Shown here one piece after another: positions 8,836 to 17,536 of a stretch of DNA of 64,000 bases. The stretch lies in contig NZ_JAINDF010000003.1 of the NCBI RefSeq assembly GCF_023006325.1, positions 186,001 to 250,000 of the forward strand, in the 5' to 3' direction. The translations under genes and the position numbers were made by a program. How positions within the stretch are numbered: the first letter of the stretch is position 1; each line of letters opens with the position of its first letter. The notes beneath the pieces were generated by a model. The model was not told where the DNA came from. It did not search any database and saw only the letters and a list, made by a program, of their open reading frames with translations. This DNA is from Kordiimonas marina (GTDB taxonomy: Bacteria; Pseudomonadota; Alphaproteobacteria; Sphingomonadales; Kordiimonadaceae).

Positions 8836-9270
8836 TTATTTGACCATGATCATGATCTTTTTGGAATAGACCGCCGGGTCATGAGGGATATGGTTTTGGT
8901 CCCCAAGAAGCAGCTGAAGCGTATGCTTACCAGGGGCGAGGTCCAGCGTCACCTGCGTCTGGCCGCCACCGAAATGACGATGGTGCTCATCCGCCGGGAT
9001 CGGCCGGTCGAGAGGCGGCAAGTCGGTATCGATCAGCAGGTGATGATGGCCCGTGCCAGCCTTGGCGACCCCCGCAGGCGCGACGCCCATGCCCTTGAGC
9101 CCAAACACAATGGTGACAGGGCTCGTAACCGTGTCACCATCTTTGGGGCTGATGATATATTCTTCCGCCCCAGGTTTTGAAGGTGTTCTCGCACTCGCTG
9201 GCCCCGAGAAGGCAACAAGGCTAAAGCCCGCGATAGCTAGCGCTGCGATCAGTTTCAGTGCGTGTTTCAT
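8836..9270 (-). CDS. DUF4399 domain-containing exported protein
   Basis: A 144-residue secreted protein. The ATG at 9268-9270 is chosen because GGGAGC lies about seven bases upstream and a typical signal peptide follows (KHALKLIAALAIAGFSLVAFSG...ASA). The mature part has an immunoglobulin-like pattern with 'GHHHLLIDTDLPPLDRPIP' and 'HHRHFGGGQTQVTLDLAPG', which are the His-rich hallmarks of the DUF4399 family. The function of that family is unknown; the histidines suggest a metal, but this is inference. No operon partner. Confidence 0.85.
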   Translation of the reverse strand: MKHALKLIAALAIAGFSLVAFSGPASARTPSKPGAEEYIISPKDGDTVTSPVTIVFGLKGMGVAPAGVAKAGTGHHHLLIDTDLPPLDRPIPADEHHRHFGGGQTQVTLDLAPGKHTLQLLLGDQNHIPHDPAVYSKKIMIMVK

Positions 9271-9356
9271 GACAAGCTCCCGTCCTGTGAAATCCTCCAC
9301 CACTTGGCCGAGCATTCCACACGGGGTATAGACTGTCAAATCGGCCAAGAACCGCC

Positions 9357-9728
9357 TTACGCGCCGACGACAGAGATCACATAGAGCTTCTTGCTGGGCT
9401 CGATCGTCTCCCAGGTGCCGGAGAAACCTTCCGAAATGACGAACCTGTCCCCTGCCTTGAAACGGCTGACGTTACCCTCATCATCGGCAAGTTCCACCAA
9501 GCCTTCCAGCAGATGGCAGAACTCTTCCTCACCGGCGTAATTCACCCGCCACTTTCCCGGCGCGGATGACCAGAATCCGGTAAAAAAGCTGCCTTTTTTG
9601 TCTTCATAGACATTCTCGGTGAGTTGAACTGGCTGTCCTGAGATCAGCTTATCATCGGCCGGGAGGCTTTCTTCCCGTTCCGGCTTCACACCAGCAAAAT
9701 CCAAAACCCCATTTGCACCAACGTTCAC
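9357..9728 (-). CDS. Small cupin-domain protein
   Basis: A single-domain cupin of 123 residues. 'GKWRVNYAGEEEFCHLLEG' and 'FKAGDRFVISEGFSGTWE' are the two cupin motifs as found in the DUF861 / ureidoglycine aminohydrolase-like group, where the histidine of motif 1 is often kept (EFCHLLEG here). These proteins bind metals or small ligands; no substrate can be assigned. Start is GTG with GGGGAG eight bases upstream. It lies 86 bp upstream of the DUF4399 gene on the same strand and could be co-transcribed. Confidence 0.85.
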   Translation of the reverse strand: MNVGANGVLDFAGVKPEREESLPADDKLISGQPVQLTENVYEDKKGSFFTGFWSSAPGKWRVNYAGEEEFCHLLEGLVELADDEGNVSRFKAGDRFVISEGFSGTWETIEPSKKLYVISVVGA

Positions 9729-9863
9729 AGCCTGTCTCCCCTCAAATGAATTGGCCTGAAAGCCTGCCCCTCGCAGGCGCGCCTAACCTGCCAAAAGGGG
9801 AGAGAGCTTGGCAATGACATTCGCATGATAGTGCAGAGAATTATCTAACCGACCGGACAAGAA

Positions 9864-10706
9864 TTACTCGGCGGGGACACCGGAGCGGCCTCTATCCCGC
9901 CAGACAGCCCCCTGAAGCGCGCGCACCCATACCCGGAAAGGATAAAGGGTCTGCCCCCACCATGTGCCCGGATATGCAGGATCTGATACACCCAAGGCCC
10001 CTGCCTCGTGTTTTGGTGAGTAAAAGGTGCCGAAAATCACATCATAGAGCGCAAAGACAGATGCGAAATTGCGGTCAAAAGCCACTGCATCTGAGGAATG
10101 GTGCCAACGGTGCAAATGGGGACTTACCAACACATACCTGAGCGGGCCAAACCGCCAGCCAACGTTGGCGTGAATGAAATAGCCGTAGAAATGTCGTATC
10201 CAGTTGCTGGCGACCACGGACCATACAGGGAAGCCTAACGGCACGAACACCAAAGCACTCAAACCCACAGCGATAAAACGGTTCAGCGGATGAAAACGGA
10301 TCAGGGTCAGCCAGTTTGCAGCCCGGTCACTGTGGTGGGCAGCATGAACGGGCCACAGCCAGGAGATATGCATCACCCTGTGTACCCAGTAAGCAATCAG
10401 ATCGGACACCGCGACCGCCAGAATAAGCACGGCCCATGTCGGCAAGCTGGCGATTTCATCTGCAGCCAGCCCTTTCAGCCCATGCCCAGCCATAAAACTA
10501 TCAATACCGCCACTCATTGAGGTCAACACCGGCACAAGCAGGATCAAGTCTGAGAAATAGTAGATCAGGTTGACGCGCCACTCTGCAAGGCTGTTCCGCC
10601 AGGAGGTACGCAGGCTGGTCATGCCGCGCGCAAGCAAACTGAGCTCCGTGAAAAGCGCTGCCAAGACTATAAGTTCCTGAATACCGTCTGCCAGACGTTC
10701 AAGCAC
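9864..10706 (-). CDS. Sterol desaturase / fatty acid hydroxylase family membrane protein
   Basis: A di-iron membrane oxygenase of 280 residues with all histidine boxes of the family: 'HRVMH', 'HAAHHSD', and 'HLHRWHHSS', plus a His in YFIHANVGW. Four or so membrane segments are predicted (about 10-25, 50-70, 90-110, 150-175). Bacterial relatives hydroxylate or desaturate lipids such as carotenoids, hopanoids, sphingolipids or ornithine lipids; the substrate cannot be read from the sequence. Start is GTG preceded by GAGGTGGGG. The upstream neighbour is divergent, so the gene stands alone. Confidence 0.9.
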   Translation of the reverse strand: MLERLADGIQELIVLAALFTELSLLARGMTSLRTSWRNSLAEWRVNLIYYFSDLILLVPVLTSMSGGIDSFMAGHGLKGLAADEIASLPTWAVLILAVAVSDLIAYWVHRVMHISWLWPVHAAHHSDRAANWLTLIRFHPLNRFIAVGLSALVFVPLGFPVWSVVASNWIRHFYGYFIHANVGWRFGPLRYVLVSPHLHRWHHSSDAVAFDRNFASVFALYDVIFGTFYSPKHEAGALGVSDPAYPGTWWGQTLYPFRVWVRALQGAVWRDRGRSGVPAE

Positions 10707-10937
10707 TGCCCCACCTCATCCGGTTGCCACACGCCCAATGTTAGCGACCAGCCGTTAAAAGACTGACAGCAAATAGATAAAACTTTCAGGTTCCCGTCTT
10801 GAGTGATTTTTTCGACAAAGCGCTTCATTTTTGCGATGAATCGGGTCGCCGTGTCCTTGTGCTGTTGCCACCTTCCCCCGAATATGAAGATACCCCGGAA
10901 CCATATCGGGGCCTTAAAAAGACAGAGAGGAAAAGAT

Positions 10938-11852
10938 ATGAGGCACCCCAAATGCCGCCACATCGTCTTGAGTACGATGATCATGGCCCTGGCAGGGACT
11001 TCGGCCCACGCTAGCACCGTCACAGCCCCTTTAGCTCCAGCAGCGCCACTCACCCGGGCACCGCAAGGGCATTTTGTAACGCCCGCAATTGTCAATGGCA
11101 CACATAACGGTAAGTTCGTTGTCGATACCGGTGCCGGCGGGTGCGCGCTCTATAGCGGCTTTGTCCAGGCAAGTGGCATAAAGGCCAGAGGATCAACCCA
11201 ATTGACCGGACAAACCGGCAGCAGTGCCGTCAAGCTTGCCAAAATCAACAGCCTGAAAGTGGCTGGTGTCAAAACAGGGCCGCTCGAATGTGTCATCCTG
11301 CCACCACGCCGGGATAAGGCGGGTTATGCGGGCATTGTCGGGCTCGATTCCATGGGCGCCTATGTGGTCAAATTCGACATGCCCCATCACCAACTCAGCT
11401 TTTATCCAGCCTGGACCAATGCCCGTTCGCTTGTCCACGCAAACGGACATGAGGTGGATGCTTCAATTCTGCCCGAAAGCGGACTTCTGAGCCTGCCCGT
11501 GTGGCTTAATGGCAAAAAGGCGATTGCCGTCCTCGATTCCGGCGCCCGCCGTAGCATCATCAACCCGCAGCTTGCCAAAATAGCTGGGGTCGACCTGGAT
11601 ATACTGAAGCCAGCCAAACCAATTTACGGTGCTACTATCAGGAAAACAGATATCAAGATCGGAACGCTTGGAACTCTGTCAGTTGCCGGCGACCGGGCCG
11701 ATGCCTTTGTCGGAGGGGCAGCCAACCTCCCCGTTTTCAAGGCCTTCGGTGTAGCAGACCAACCCGCGATGATACTCGGCCTGGATTATCTCAGCAGCCA
11801 TACCATGGTGGTCGACTTCCCGAACCATAGGATTTACCTGTCACGACCCTAA
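10938..11852 (+). CDS. Secreted retropepsin-like aspartic protease with two repeats
   Basis: The 304-residue protein starts at an ATG preceded by AGAGGAAA and has a signal peptide ending near THAHA (about residue 25). Two aspartic-protease-like halves are visible: FVVDTGAGGCALYSGF near residue 60 and 'AIAVLDSGARRSIINPQ' near 190, each with the D-T/S-G triad followed by a hydrophobic-hydrophobic-Gly-type strand (GLDSMGAY, LGLDYL). This resembles the bacterial retropepsin-like family with paired half-domains, which can form one active site in a single chain. Function is unknown; a periplasmic protease is the best guess. Monocistronic and divergent from the hydroxylase gene. Confidence 0.8.
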   Translation: MRHPKCRHIVLSTMIMALAGTSAHASTVTAPLAPAAPLTRAPQGHFVTPAIVNGTHNGKFVVDTGAGGCALYSGFVQASGIKARGSTQLTGQTGSSAVKLAKINSLKVAGVKTGPLECVILPPRRDKAGYAGIVGLDSMGAYVVKFDMPHHQLSFYPAWTNARSLVHANGHEVDASILPESGLLSLPVWLNGKKAIAVLDSGARRSIINPQLAKIAGVDLDILKPAKPIYGATIRKTDIKIGTLGTLSVAGDRADAFVGGAANLPVFKAFGVADQPAMILGLDYLSSHTMVVDFPNHRIYLSRP

Positions 11853-11953
11853 GCGAGTAAGCCATCCATACCCACGCCTCTGCCGCAAAAACGTGACAGA
11901 GGCTGTCGGGCGCTCTATAGAAGCGACAGATCAACGACTTTCAGGATACTGCC

Positions 11954-12541
11954 ATGGCTGTGTTGCCACTCGTATATGCCCCGAACCCAATCTTCCGTCA
12001 GAAAGCGGTGCCCGTTGAGACAGTGGATGATGATATTCGCCAACTGGTCGACGATATGCTGGAGACCATGTATGCCGAACGCGGGGTCGGCATTGGCGCC
12101 AATATGGTTGGCATTCTCAAGCGCATCATCGTTCTGGACCTACAACAGGACGGTAACCGCAACCCGCTTGTGTGTATCAACCCGAAAATCATCTGGTATT
12201 CGGAAGATAAGAGCCAGATGGAAGAGGCTTCGCTCTCCTTCCCCGGCATTTCAGCAGTGGTCAGCCGCCCGCGTGCCATTCATATAAGCTACCTGGACCG
12301 GGACGGTGTTGAGCATGAACTGGAAGCCGAAGGAGATCTCGCAACCGTCATCCAGCATGAAATGGATTATCTCGACGGCCGTACCTATCTCGACCATCTG
12401 TCAAAACTGAAGCGCGACCAGCTGCTCAAGAAGATGGTAAAGGTTCAAAAATTCGGCCATGTGCATGGCCCCGGCTGCGGCCATGACCATCACCATGGAC
12501 ACGATCATGTCCATGGTCCGCACTGCGACCACGATCATTAG
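11954..12541 (+). CDS. Peptide deformylase-like protein lacking catalytic residues, with His-rich tail
   Basis: The overall fold aligns with peptide deformylase over residues 1-165, but all three signature motifs are degraded. Motif 1 (normally GxGLAAxQxG) is GVGIGANMVG, so the catalytic Gln is Met51. Motif 2 (EGCLS) is EEASLS, so the metal-binding Cys is Ser93. Motif 3 (HExDH) is HEMDY, so the second metal His is Tyr139; His135 and Glu136 remain. Deformylase activity is therefore unlikely. Residues 169-195 hold 12 histidines and 2 cysteines, a typical metal-binding tail. I infer a regulatory or metal-handling homologue. There is no fmt gene next to it. Confidence 0.85.
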   Translation: MAVLPLVYAPNPIFRQKAVPVETVDDDIRQLVDDMLETMYAERGVGIGANMVGILKRIIVLDLQQDGNRNPLVCINPKIIWYSEDKSQMEEASLSFPGISAVVSRPRAIHISYLDRDGVEHELEAEGDLATVIQHEMDYLDGRTYLDHLSKLKRDQLLKKMVKVQKFGHVHGPGCGHDHHHGHDHVHGPHCDHDH

Positions 12542-12588
12542 GAAAAGATAGGAACGTCCCTATACTGCAGGGACTTCGTTACAAACAA

Positions 12589-12615
12589 AAAGGCCGCCCC
12601 GATGGGGCGGCCTTT
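12589..12615. terminator. Bidirectional terminator between the deformylase-like gene and rpsI
   Basis: A 12-bp perfect stem AAAGGCCGCCCC / GGGGCGGCCTTT with a 3-nt loop. It lies between two convergent genes; A-rich sequence on the left gives the minus strand its U-tract, and CTTTCGT serves the plus strand weakly. Confidence 0.85.
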
Positions 12616-12677
12616 CGTACTCTGTACAGAATTGTGCGATACTCGAAACGAAACTCTGAACAGAAAACTCTTGAAGC

Positions 12678-13157
12678 TTAACGCTTGGAAAACTGGAAGG
12701 AACGACGGGCTTTTGCCTTGCCGTACTTCTTACGTTCAACAACGCGGCTATCGCGGGTCAGGAAGCCAGCAGCCTTCAGCGCACCGCGCAGTTCCGGCTC
12801 AGCCAGTTGCAGCGCTTGCGAGATGCCGTGCTTGACAGCACCAGCCTGACCGGAGAGGCCGCCGCCCTTAACAGTGGCGACAACGTCATACTGGTCTACG
12901 CGGCCAGCAACCTGGAACGGCTGGTTCACGATCAGACGCAGGGTGGGACGGGCAAAGTAGGTTTCCTGGTCACGGCTGTTGACCGTGATTTTACCGGTGC
13001 CAGGCTTAATCCATACGCGGGCTACAGCGTCTTTACGCTTGCCGGTAGCATAGGAACGGCCCTGGGCATCAACAACCGGCTTGCGCTCTTCGCTTACCAC
13101 CTCAGCAGCAACGTCAGCTGCGCCGGTGATTTCTTTCAGGTCCTGAAGATCGGCCAT
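12678..13157 (-). CDS. rpsI: 30S ribosomal protein S9
   Basis: Small-subunit protein whose C-terminal tail reaches the P site. The C-terminal '[13 protein letters not shown]' ending in KR is the universal tail, and '[18 protein letters not shown]' and '[15 protein letters not shown]' are family blocks. At 159 residues it has the roughly 25-residue N-terminal extension seen in alphaproteobacteria. It follows rplM by five bases and shares its promoter at 13725-13752. Confidence 0.98.
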   Translation of the reverse strand: MADLQDLKEITGAADVAAEVVSEERKPVVDAQGRSYATGKRKDAVARVWIKPGTGKITVNSRDQETYFARPTLRLIVNQPFQVAGRVDQYDVVATVKGGGLSGQAGAVKHGISQALQLAEPELRGALKAAGFLTRDSRVVERKKYGKAKARRSFQFSKR

Positions 13158-13162
13158 GTTGA

Positions 13163-13621
13163 TTACCTCTTGTTCTTCACATTCATGCCAGCAACATCAA
13201 GAACGACAGGTTCCTGTGCGGCATGGGGATGTTCGTTACCAGCGTATACACGCAGGTTGCGCATTTGCTGACGGCCAAGCGGGCCTTTCGGGATCATGCG
13301 CTCAACGGCTTTCTCAACCACACGCTCAGGGAAACGGCCGGTCAGGATTTCGCCTGCGGTTGCTTCCTTGATACCACCCGGGTGGCCGGTGTGACGGTAG
13401 TAAACCTTGTCCTGCATCTTTTTGCCGGTCAGCTTTACTTTTTCCGCGTTGATAACGATCACGTTGTCACCGCAATCCATGTGCGGGGTGTACGTGGGCT
13501 TGTGCTTGCCACGGAGAACGACGGCGATTGCCTGAGCGAGACGGCCAAGGACAACGCCTTCGGCGTCAACGACCAGCCACTTCTTTTCGATCTCCGAAGG
13601 TTTTGCGCTATATGTTTTCAT
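13163..13621 (-). CDS. rplM: 50S ribosomal protein L13
   Basis: Large-subunit assembly protein. Typical length (152) with '[20 protein letters not shown]', '[17 protein letters not shown]' and [18 protein letters not shown] as family blocks. First gene of the rplM-rpsI operon, with a strong promoter about 100 bp upstream and a small hairpin (ACCGGA TGA TCCGGT) 18-32 bp before the start codon that might serve in L13 autoregulation. That last point is inference. Confidence 0.98.
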   Translation of the reverse strand: MKTYSAKPSEIEKKWLVVDAEGVVLGRLAQAIAVVLRGKHKPTYTPHMDCGDNVIVINAEKVKLTGKKMQDKVYYRHTGHPGGIKEATAGEILTGRFPERVVEKAVERMIPKGPLGRQQMRNLRVYAGNEHPHAAQEPVVLDVAGMNVKNKR

Positions 13622-13638
13622 AGCTATCTGCCTCGGTT

Positions 13639-13653
13639 ACCGGATGATCCGGT
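13639..13653 (-). promoter_or_regulatory. Hairpin in the rplM leader
   Basis: 6-bp stem ACCGGA/TCCGGT with a 3-nt loop, 18-32 bp upstream of the rplM ATG and inside its 5' leader. Ribosomal-protein leaders in this position are sometimes autoregulatory; nothing here proves it. Confidence 0.3.
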
Positions 13654-13724
13654 GTTACTTATCAAACAAGAACCTGACACCATGCCAATTCAGGCGCAGG
13701 TCCCAAAATCCGTAATAGGCGCGG

Positions 13725-13752
13725 AATATAGGCATAAAACGCGGAGTGTCAA
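13725..13752 (-). promoter_or_regulatory. Sigma-70-type promoter of rplM-rpsI
   Basis: Read on the minus strand: TTGACA (13752-13747), a 16-bp spacer, and TATATT (13730-13725). This is a near-perfect housekeeping promoter and would give a leader of about 100 nt before the rplM start. Confidence 0.8.
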
Positions 13753-13906
13753 CGGCTATTTTCACCCCACATTTCTAAATAATCTAACAAAAACAATGCA
13801 TTATAAAATAGGTATTTAAGTACCCCATTGTTTTTGAGGCTTTTCTTGTCGCATCAGCCCCCTGCCCCATATCATCGGGTAGATGAAACCAAGATTGGGA
13901 CACCCC

Positions 13907-14920
13907 ATGACAAACAAACAGATTCTCCTGAAAAGCCGCCCGTCAGGCTGGCCGACAGCCGACAATTTCACCTTAGCCGACGCTGCCATGCCGAAACCTG
14001 GGCCCGGTGAAATGCTCCTGCAGACGCTCTATCTGTCCGTCGATCCTTACATGCGGGGTCGGATGAATGACGTCAAAAGCTATGTGCCACCGTTCCAGAT
14101 CGGCGAACCGCTCCAGGGCGGTATAGTCGCCAAAGTGGTCTCGTCGAATGGCGGCAGCTTCCCGCAAGGCGCCTATGTCACCGGTATGGGCCTGTGGGCC
14201 AACTATATGACGACGGACGGTAAGGGATTCCAGCCTGTCGACCCAACACTTGCCCCGCTTTCCTACTATCTCGGCATTCTCGGAATGCCGGGGATGACTG
14301 CTTATGTCGGCCTCAAAGGCGTCGCGGACCTGAAGGAAGGCGACAACCTGTTCGTTTCCGCAGCCTCCGGCGCTGTCGGCCAGGTTGTCGGCCAGATTGG
14401 CAAGAATATGGGCTGCCATGTCGCGGGCAGCGCGGGTGACGATGCCAAAGTCGCCTACCTTAAGGATGAGCTCGGGTTTGACGCCGCCTTCAACTATAAA
14501 ACTTCGGACAATCTGTTCCGGGCCGTGAAGGAAGCCAACCCGAATGGCATCGACGTCTATTTCGAGAATGTCGGTGGCCCGATCCTGGAAGCCGTGATCG
14601 CCTCTTTGAACTTTAACAGCCGGGTGGCCCTATGCGGTATGATTGCCAATTATAACGCCACCCTGGATGACATGCCGCCGGGCCCGCGCAATTTGGCGCT
14701 TCTGGTTGGCCGCAGTGTCAAGATGCAGGGCTTTATCGTCTCCAACTATCCGGACCTCTGTAAGGAATGGATCGGCGTTGGCGCCGGTTGGATCAAAGAA
14801 GGCAAGCTCAAGTACCGCGAAAGCGTCGCGGACGGCATTGAAAACGCGCCGCAAGCCTTCATCGACATGATGTCCGGCAAGAATTTCGGCAAACAGGTGG
14901 TCAAGCTCGCCGATGACTAA
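13907..14920 (+). CDS. NADP-dependent oxidoreductase of the leukotriene B4 dehydrogenase/CurA type
   Basis: A zinc-independent MDR-family reductase, 337 residues, reducing activated C=C bonds in enals, enones or curcumin-like compounds. The N-terminal GroES-like domain has 'SVDPYMRGRMNDVKSY', and the nucleotide-binding domain has AASGAVGQVVGQIGK and 'GIDVYFENVGGPILEAV', all typical of the group. The second ATG (13907) is preferred over the one at 13883 because GGGA stands six bases upstream and relatives begin here. The nitrilase gene follows after five bases, so the two form an operon. True substrate unknown. Confidence 0.9.
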   Translation: MTNKQILLKSRPSGWPTADNFTLADAAMPKPGPGEMLLQTLYLSVDPYMRGRMNDVKSYVPPFQIGEPLQGGIVAKVVSSNGGSFPQGAYVTGMGLWANYMTTDGKGFQPVDPTLAPLSYYLGILGMPGMTAYVGLKGVADLKEGDNLFVSAASGAVGQVVGQIGKNMGCHVAGSAGDDAKVAYLKDELGFDAAFNYKTSDNLFRAVKEANPNGIDVYFENVGGPILEAVIASLNFNSRVALCGMIANYNATLDDMPPGPRNLALLVGRSVKMQGFIVSNYPDLCKEWIGVGAGWIKEGKLKYRESVADGIENAPQAFIDMMSGKNFGKQVVKLADD

Positions 14921-14925
14921 GCGCC

Positions 14926-16062
14926 ATGCGGCATAAGAAAAAGCTGATAACGCTGGCGGTAGCTGCGGCTGCCGCCTTCTGGCTGTTCTGGCCGGGTTTC
15001 AGCCCCGACCTCAGCACCCCGCCTAGCCTTAAGATTACAGCAAGTGCGAGCTTCGGCTCAGATACCGGCGGCGGCAACGTTGTCGGGATCGAACCGTATA
15101 TGGTGCCGCTAGACTATGCGACCCCAGCGCGTTTCAAGGCCAAACTGGCTGGCTATTTCGATGCGGCGAAAACCAAAGGCTGGTTCGGTGAGGGGACCGT
15201 GGTGTTGCTACCGGAACACCTGGGGACATGGCTGATCGCCGCCGACAGCAAAAGCCGAGTACTCGAGGCAGATGATCTTTCAAGTGCCATGCTCCCGCTT
15301 ATCACTGCACACCCCTTAGATTTCTTAAAAGACTACTTTATATTTAACGATCAAGATATTGTATCTGCATCTTTATTCAGAACATACGCCAAGAAAATAG
15401 CAGATGCGCAGCTCAGCGTTTTCAGCGCTCTCGCGCGTGAGTATCACGTCACGATCGTCGCCGGTTCTGCCGCACAGATGACGGCAGGCATTTATGATGA
15501 CGGCCTTACCTATGGCCATGGCCCCATTTTCAATGCGAGTTTTGTCTTTGGGCCTGATGGTGAACCGATTGATGACGCTGTCCGCAAGGTCCACCCCATA
15601 CCGTCTGAAACAGGCTTTATCACCCCGTGGCCGCAGGATGCCGGTCAACCAACCTTCCCGCTTTCCCGGCACCGGTTCGGCGTCATGATATGCGCCGATA
15701 GCTGGTTTGAAGGCGTGGCCCGTCCCCTCAAGAACGCTGGGGCTGACGTTCTCCTGGTTCCTGCCTTCCTACAGGGGACGACATGGTCTTCCCCCTGGCG
15801 CGGTTATCTGAATGATTCCCCGAAGGACAAAGACTGGCGCACTGACGTCGGACGCCTCAATGAAGGCGAAGCCTGGGTCAAGTATGCCCTACCCGGCCAG
15901 GCCGCCACCCTGGGTATCCAGAACGGCATGACAGTGTTCCTGAAAGGGGATCTGTGGGGCCTGAAAGGCGACGGTAGGGCCTTGATTTTAGAAGACGGCA
16001 CGCTTCATGTCGGCGCCGACACGAAAGACGGCGCCGCACTCTATAATTTGTGGCTGAACTGA
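14926..16062 (+). CDS. Membrane-anchored carbon-nitrogen hydrolase (nitrilase superfamily)
   Basis: The N-terminus (residues 5-23) is a hydrophobic anchor or signal. The nitrilase catalytic triad is intact: Glu97 in LLPEHLG, Lys221 in VRKVHP and Cys256 in MICADSW. Members cleave amides or nitriles, or act as N-acyltransferases; the class of this 378-residue protein is not clear and it does not look like Lnt, which has many membrane helices. It is 5 bp behind the MDR reductase gene. A run of about 90 bases near 15310-15400 (residues 129-158) is markedly AT-rich compared with the rest of the gene, though the frame stays open. Confidence 0.85.
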   Translation: MRHKKKLITLAVAAAAAFWLFWPGFSPDLSTPPSLKITASASFGSDTGGGNVVGIEPYMVPLDYATPARFKAKLAGYFDAAKTKGWFGEGTVVLLPEHLGTWLIAADSKSRVLEADDLSSAMLPLITAHPLDFLKDYFIFNDQDIVSASLFRTYAKKIADAQLSVFSALAREYHVTIVAGSAAQMTAGIYDDGLTYGHGPIFNASFVFGPDGEPIDDAVRKVHPIPSETGFITPWPQDAGQPTFPLSRHRFGVMICADSWFEGVARPLKNAGADVLLVPAFLQGTTWSSPWRGYLNDSPKDKDWRTDVGRLNEGEAWVKYALPGQAATLGIQNGMTVFLKGDLWGLKGDGRALILEDGTLHVGADTKDGAALYNLWLN

Positions 16063-16069
16063 CCCCGGC

Positions 16070-16435
16070 CTAGTGGCCGTGGGTTTCGTGGATTTCAGCG
16101 TTGACCTGCTGTCGTATCCAGGAAAGATAATCCGGGTTGCCGTCAATGATCGGCATCGCCGTGATGCACGGAACATCATAGCTGTGCAATTGCTTGATCC
16201 GTGCAACCGCAGCTTCCACCTTATCCCGCGTCGTTTTCATGAAGATTGTGACTTCGTTGTCCAGCCGGATCAGACCATCCCATTCATAGATGGAGCGCGT
16301 CCCTGTGTTGACGTTGGCGCAGGCGACCAGACGCTCTTTCACCAGGGAGGTCGCCATATGGACCCCCACGTCTTCATTTTCCGCCATCACATAAAGGGTA
16401 ACAAATTCGCTGTCGTTATTATTTTCGGTTGCCAC
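16070..16435 (-). CDS. cutA: Divalent-cation tolerance protein CutA
   Basis: A small trimeric signal-protein-like fold, 121 residues. 'LVACANVNTGTRSIYEWDG' and 'MKTTRDKVEAAVARIKQLHSY' with PCITAMPIIDGNPDYLSW are the CutA1 signatures. Linked to copper tolerance in E. coli, but the molecular role is uncertain. GTG start overlaps the ctaA stop codon by one base (TAGTG), so translation is coupled. About 15 residues at the N-terminus are extra compared with short relatives. Confidence 0.95.
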   Translation of the reverse strand: MATENNNDSEFVTLYVMAENEDVGVHMATSLVKERLVACANVNTGTRSIYEWDGLIRLDNEVTIFMKTTRDKVEAAVARIKQLHSYDVPCITAMPIIDGNPDYLSWIRQQVNAEIHETHGH

Positions 16436-17466
16436 TATCGGGCCTCCCCTCGCCGTTGTTTATGCATTAGATTTATAAGCGTCACCAAAAGCAGCACGCC
16501 GCCGGCCTGGTGCGCGGTGCCCCAACTTACGGGGACATCCTTTAATAGCATGGTGATGCCAAGGACCATTTGCAAGATCACGGCACCAAGGACGAGGTTT
16601 GCCGCTGACCGAACAGCAACCGAGGCCTGACGGGACCGCCAGAAAATCACGAGTACCAGCGTCGTCAACAGATAGGCTCCCAGGCGGTGATCGAACTGGA
16701 CCGTAATGGCGTTATCCAGCAGGTTGCGCCACCAGGGGTCCATCAGCATCATGTCCTCAGGCACGAAGCCTGTGCCCATCAGCGGCCATGTATTGAAGAT
16801 ATGGCCAGCTTTAAGTCCCGCGACCAACGCCCCCATGACGAGCTGAAGCGCCAACACCAGCATGGCTGTGTGCGTAAGCGGCTTCAATGCCTTCGGAGCG
16901 GCGGCAGGGCGTGGGTTCAGGAGCGACAGCGCCGTCCACAGCATGGCTGACAGGATAAAGAGCGCGAGCGACAGGTGCGCGGCAAGCCGGTAATGACTGA
17001 CGGCCGGTTCGTTCACGAGGCCGGAGGCGACCATATACCAGCCAAGCGCCCCCTGAGCTCCACCTAGGAAGAAAAGCGTTACCAGCTTTGGCTTATAGCC
17101 GGGCGGCACCTGTTTCTTCACCCAGAACCACAGAAGCCCAGCCAGGAAGAACAGGCCGATCAACCGCCCAAGCAGCCGGTGTGCCCACTCCCAGTAGAAG
17201 ATGCCCTTGAAGTCCTCCAGGCTCATGCCGAGGTTCTTGAGCTTATATTCCGGGCTTTGCTGGTATTTGGCGAACTCGTCCTGCCAGTCCGCTGTAGTGA
17301 TCGGCGGGATAGCACCGGTCACAGGTTTCCATTCAACGATCGACAGGCCGGATTCGGTCAGCCGGGTTGCGCCGCCCACCACCACCATGGCGAAAACCAT
17401 GAAAGCCATGAACAAAAGCCAATAGGCTACAGCGCGACGATTTTTATCATGGGTCTGGAACATCAT
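16435..17466 (-). CDS. ctaA: Heme A synthase (CtaA/Cox15)
   Basis: Oxidises the C8 methyl of heme O to make heme A for cytochrome aa3-type oxidases; an inner-membrane protein with eight helices. The 343 residues contain 'VVVGGATRLTESGLSIVEW', 'EFAKYQQSPEYKLKN', 'IFYWEWAHRLLGRLIGL', 'HYRLAAHLSLALFI' and 'VQFDHRLGAYLL', holding the four conserved heme-ligand histidines; VPVSWGTAHQAGGVLLL closes the protein. This matches the alphaproteobacterial Cox15-like form. Start ATG at 17464-17466. Coupled with cutA downstream. Confidence 0.97.
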   Translation of the reverse strand: MMFQTHDKNRRAVAYWLLFMAFMVFAMVVVGGATRLTESGLSIVEWKPVTGAIPPITTADWQDEFAKYQQSPEYKLKNLGMSLEDFKGIFYWEWAHRLLGRLIGLFFLAGLLWFWVKKQVPPGYKPKLVTLFFLGGAQGALGWYMVASGLVNEPAVSHYRLAAHLSLALFILSAMLWTALSLLNPRPAAAPKALKPLTHTAMLVLALQLVMGALVAGLKAGHIFNTWPLMGTGFVPEDMMLMDPWWRNLLDNAITVQFDHRLGAYLLTTLVLVIFWRSRQASVAVRSAANLVLGAVILQMVLGITMLLKDVPVSWGTAHQAGGVLLLVTLINLMHKQRRGEAR

Positions 17467-17536
17467 GGCAGTTTGCTAGCGCGGTTGACGGCGCCGGGCA
17501 AGCGATAATCTTGTCGCAGCAAGGGGGATGACAGTT

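Noticed and set aside
11876-11903. GCCTCTG / CAGAGGC hairpin after the retropepsin-like gene as terminator.
   Set aside because: Stem of only 7 bp with a 14-nt loop and no T-run follows it.
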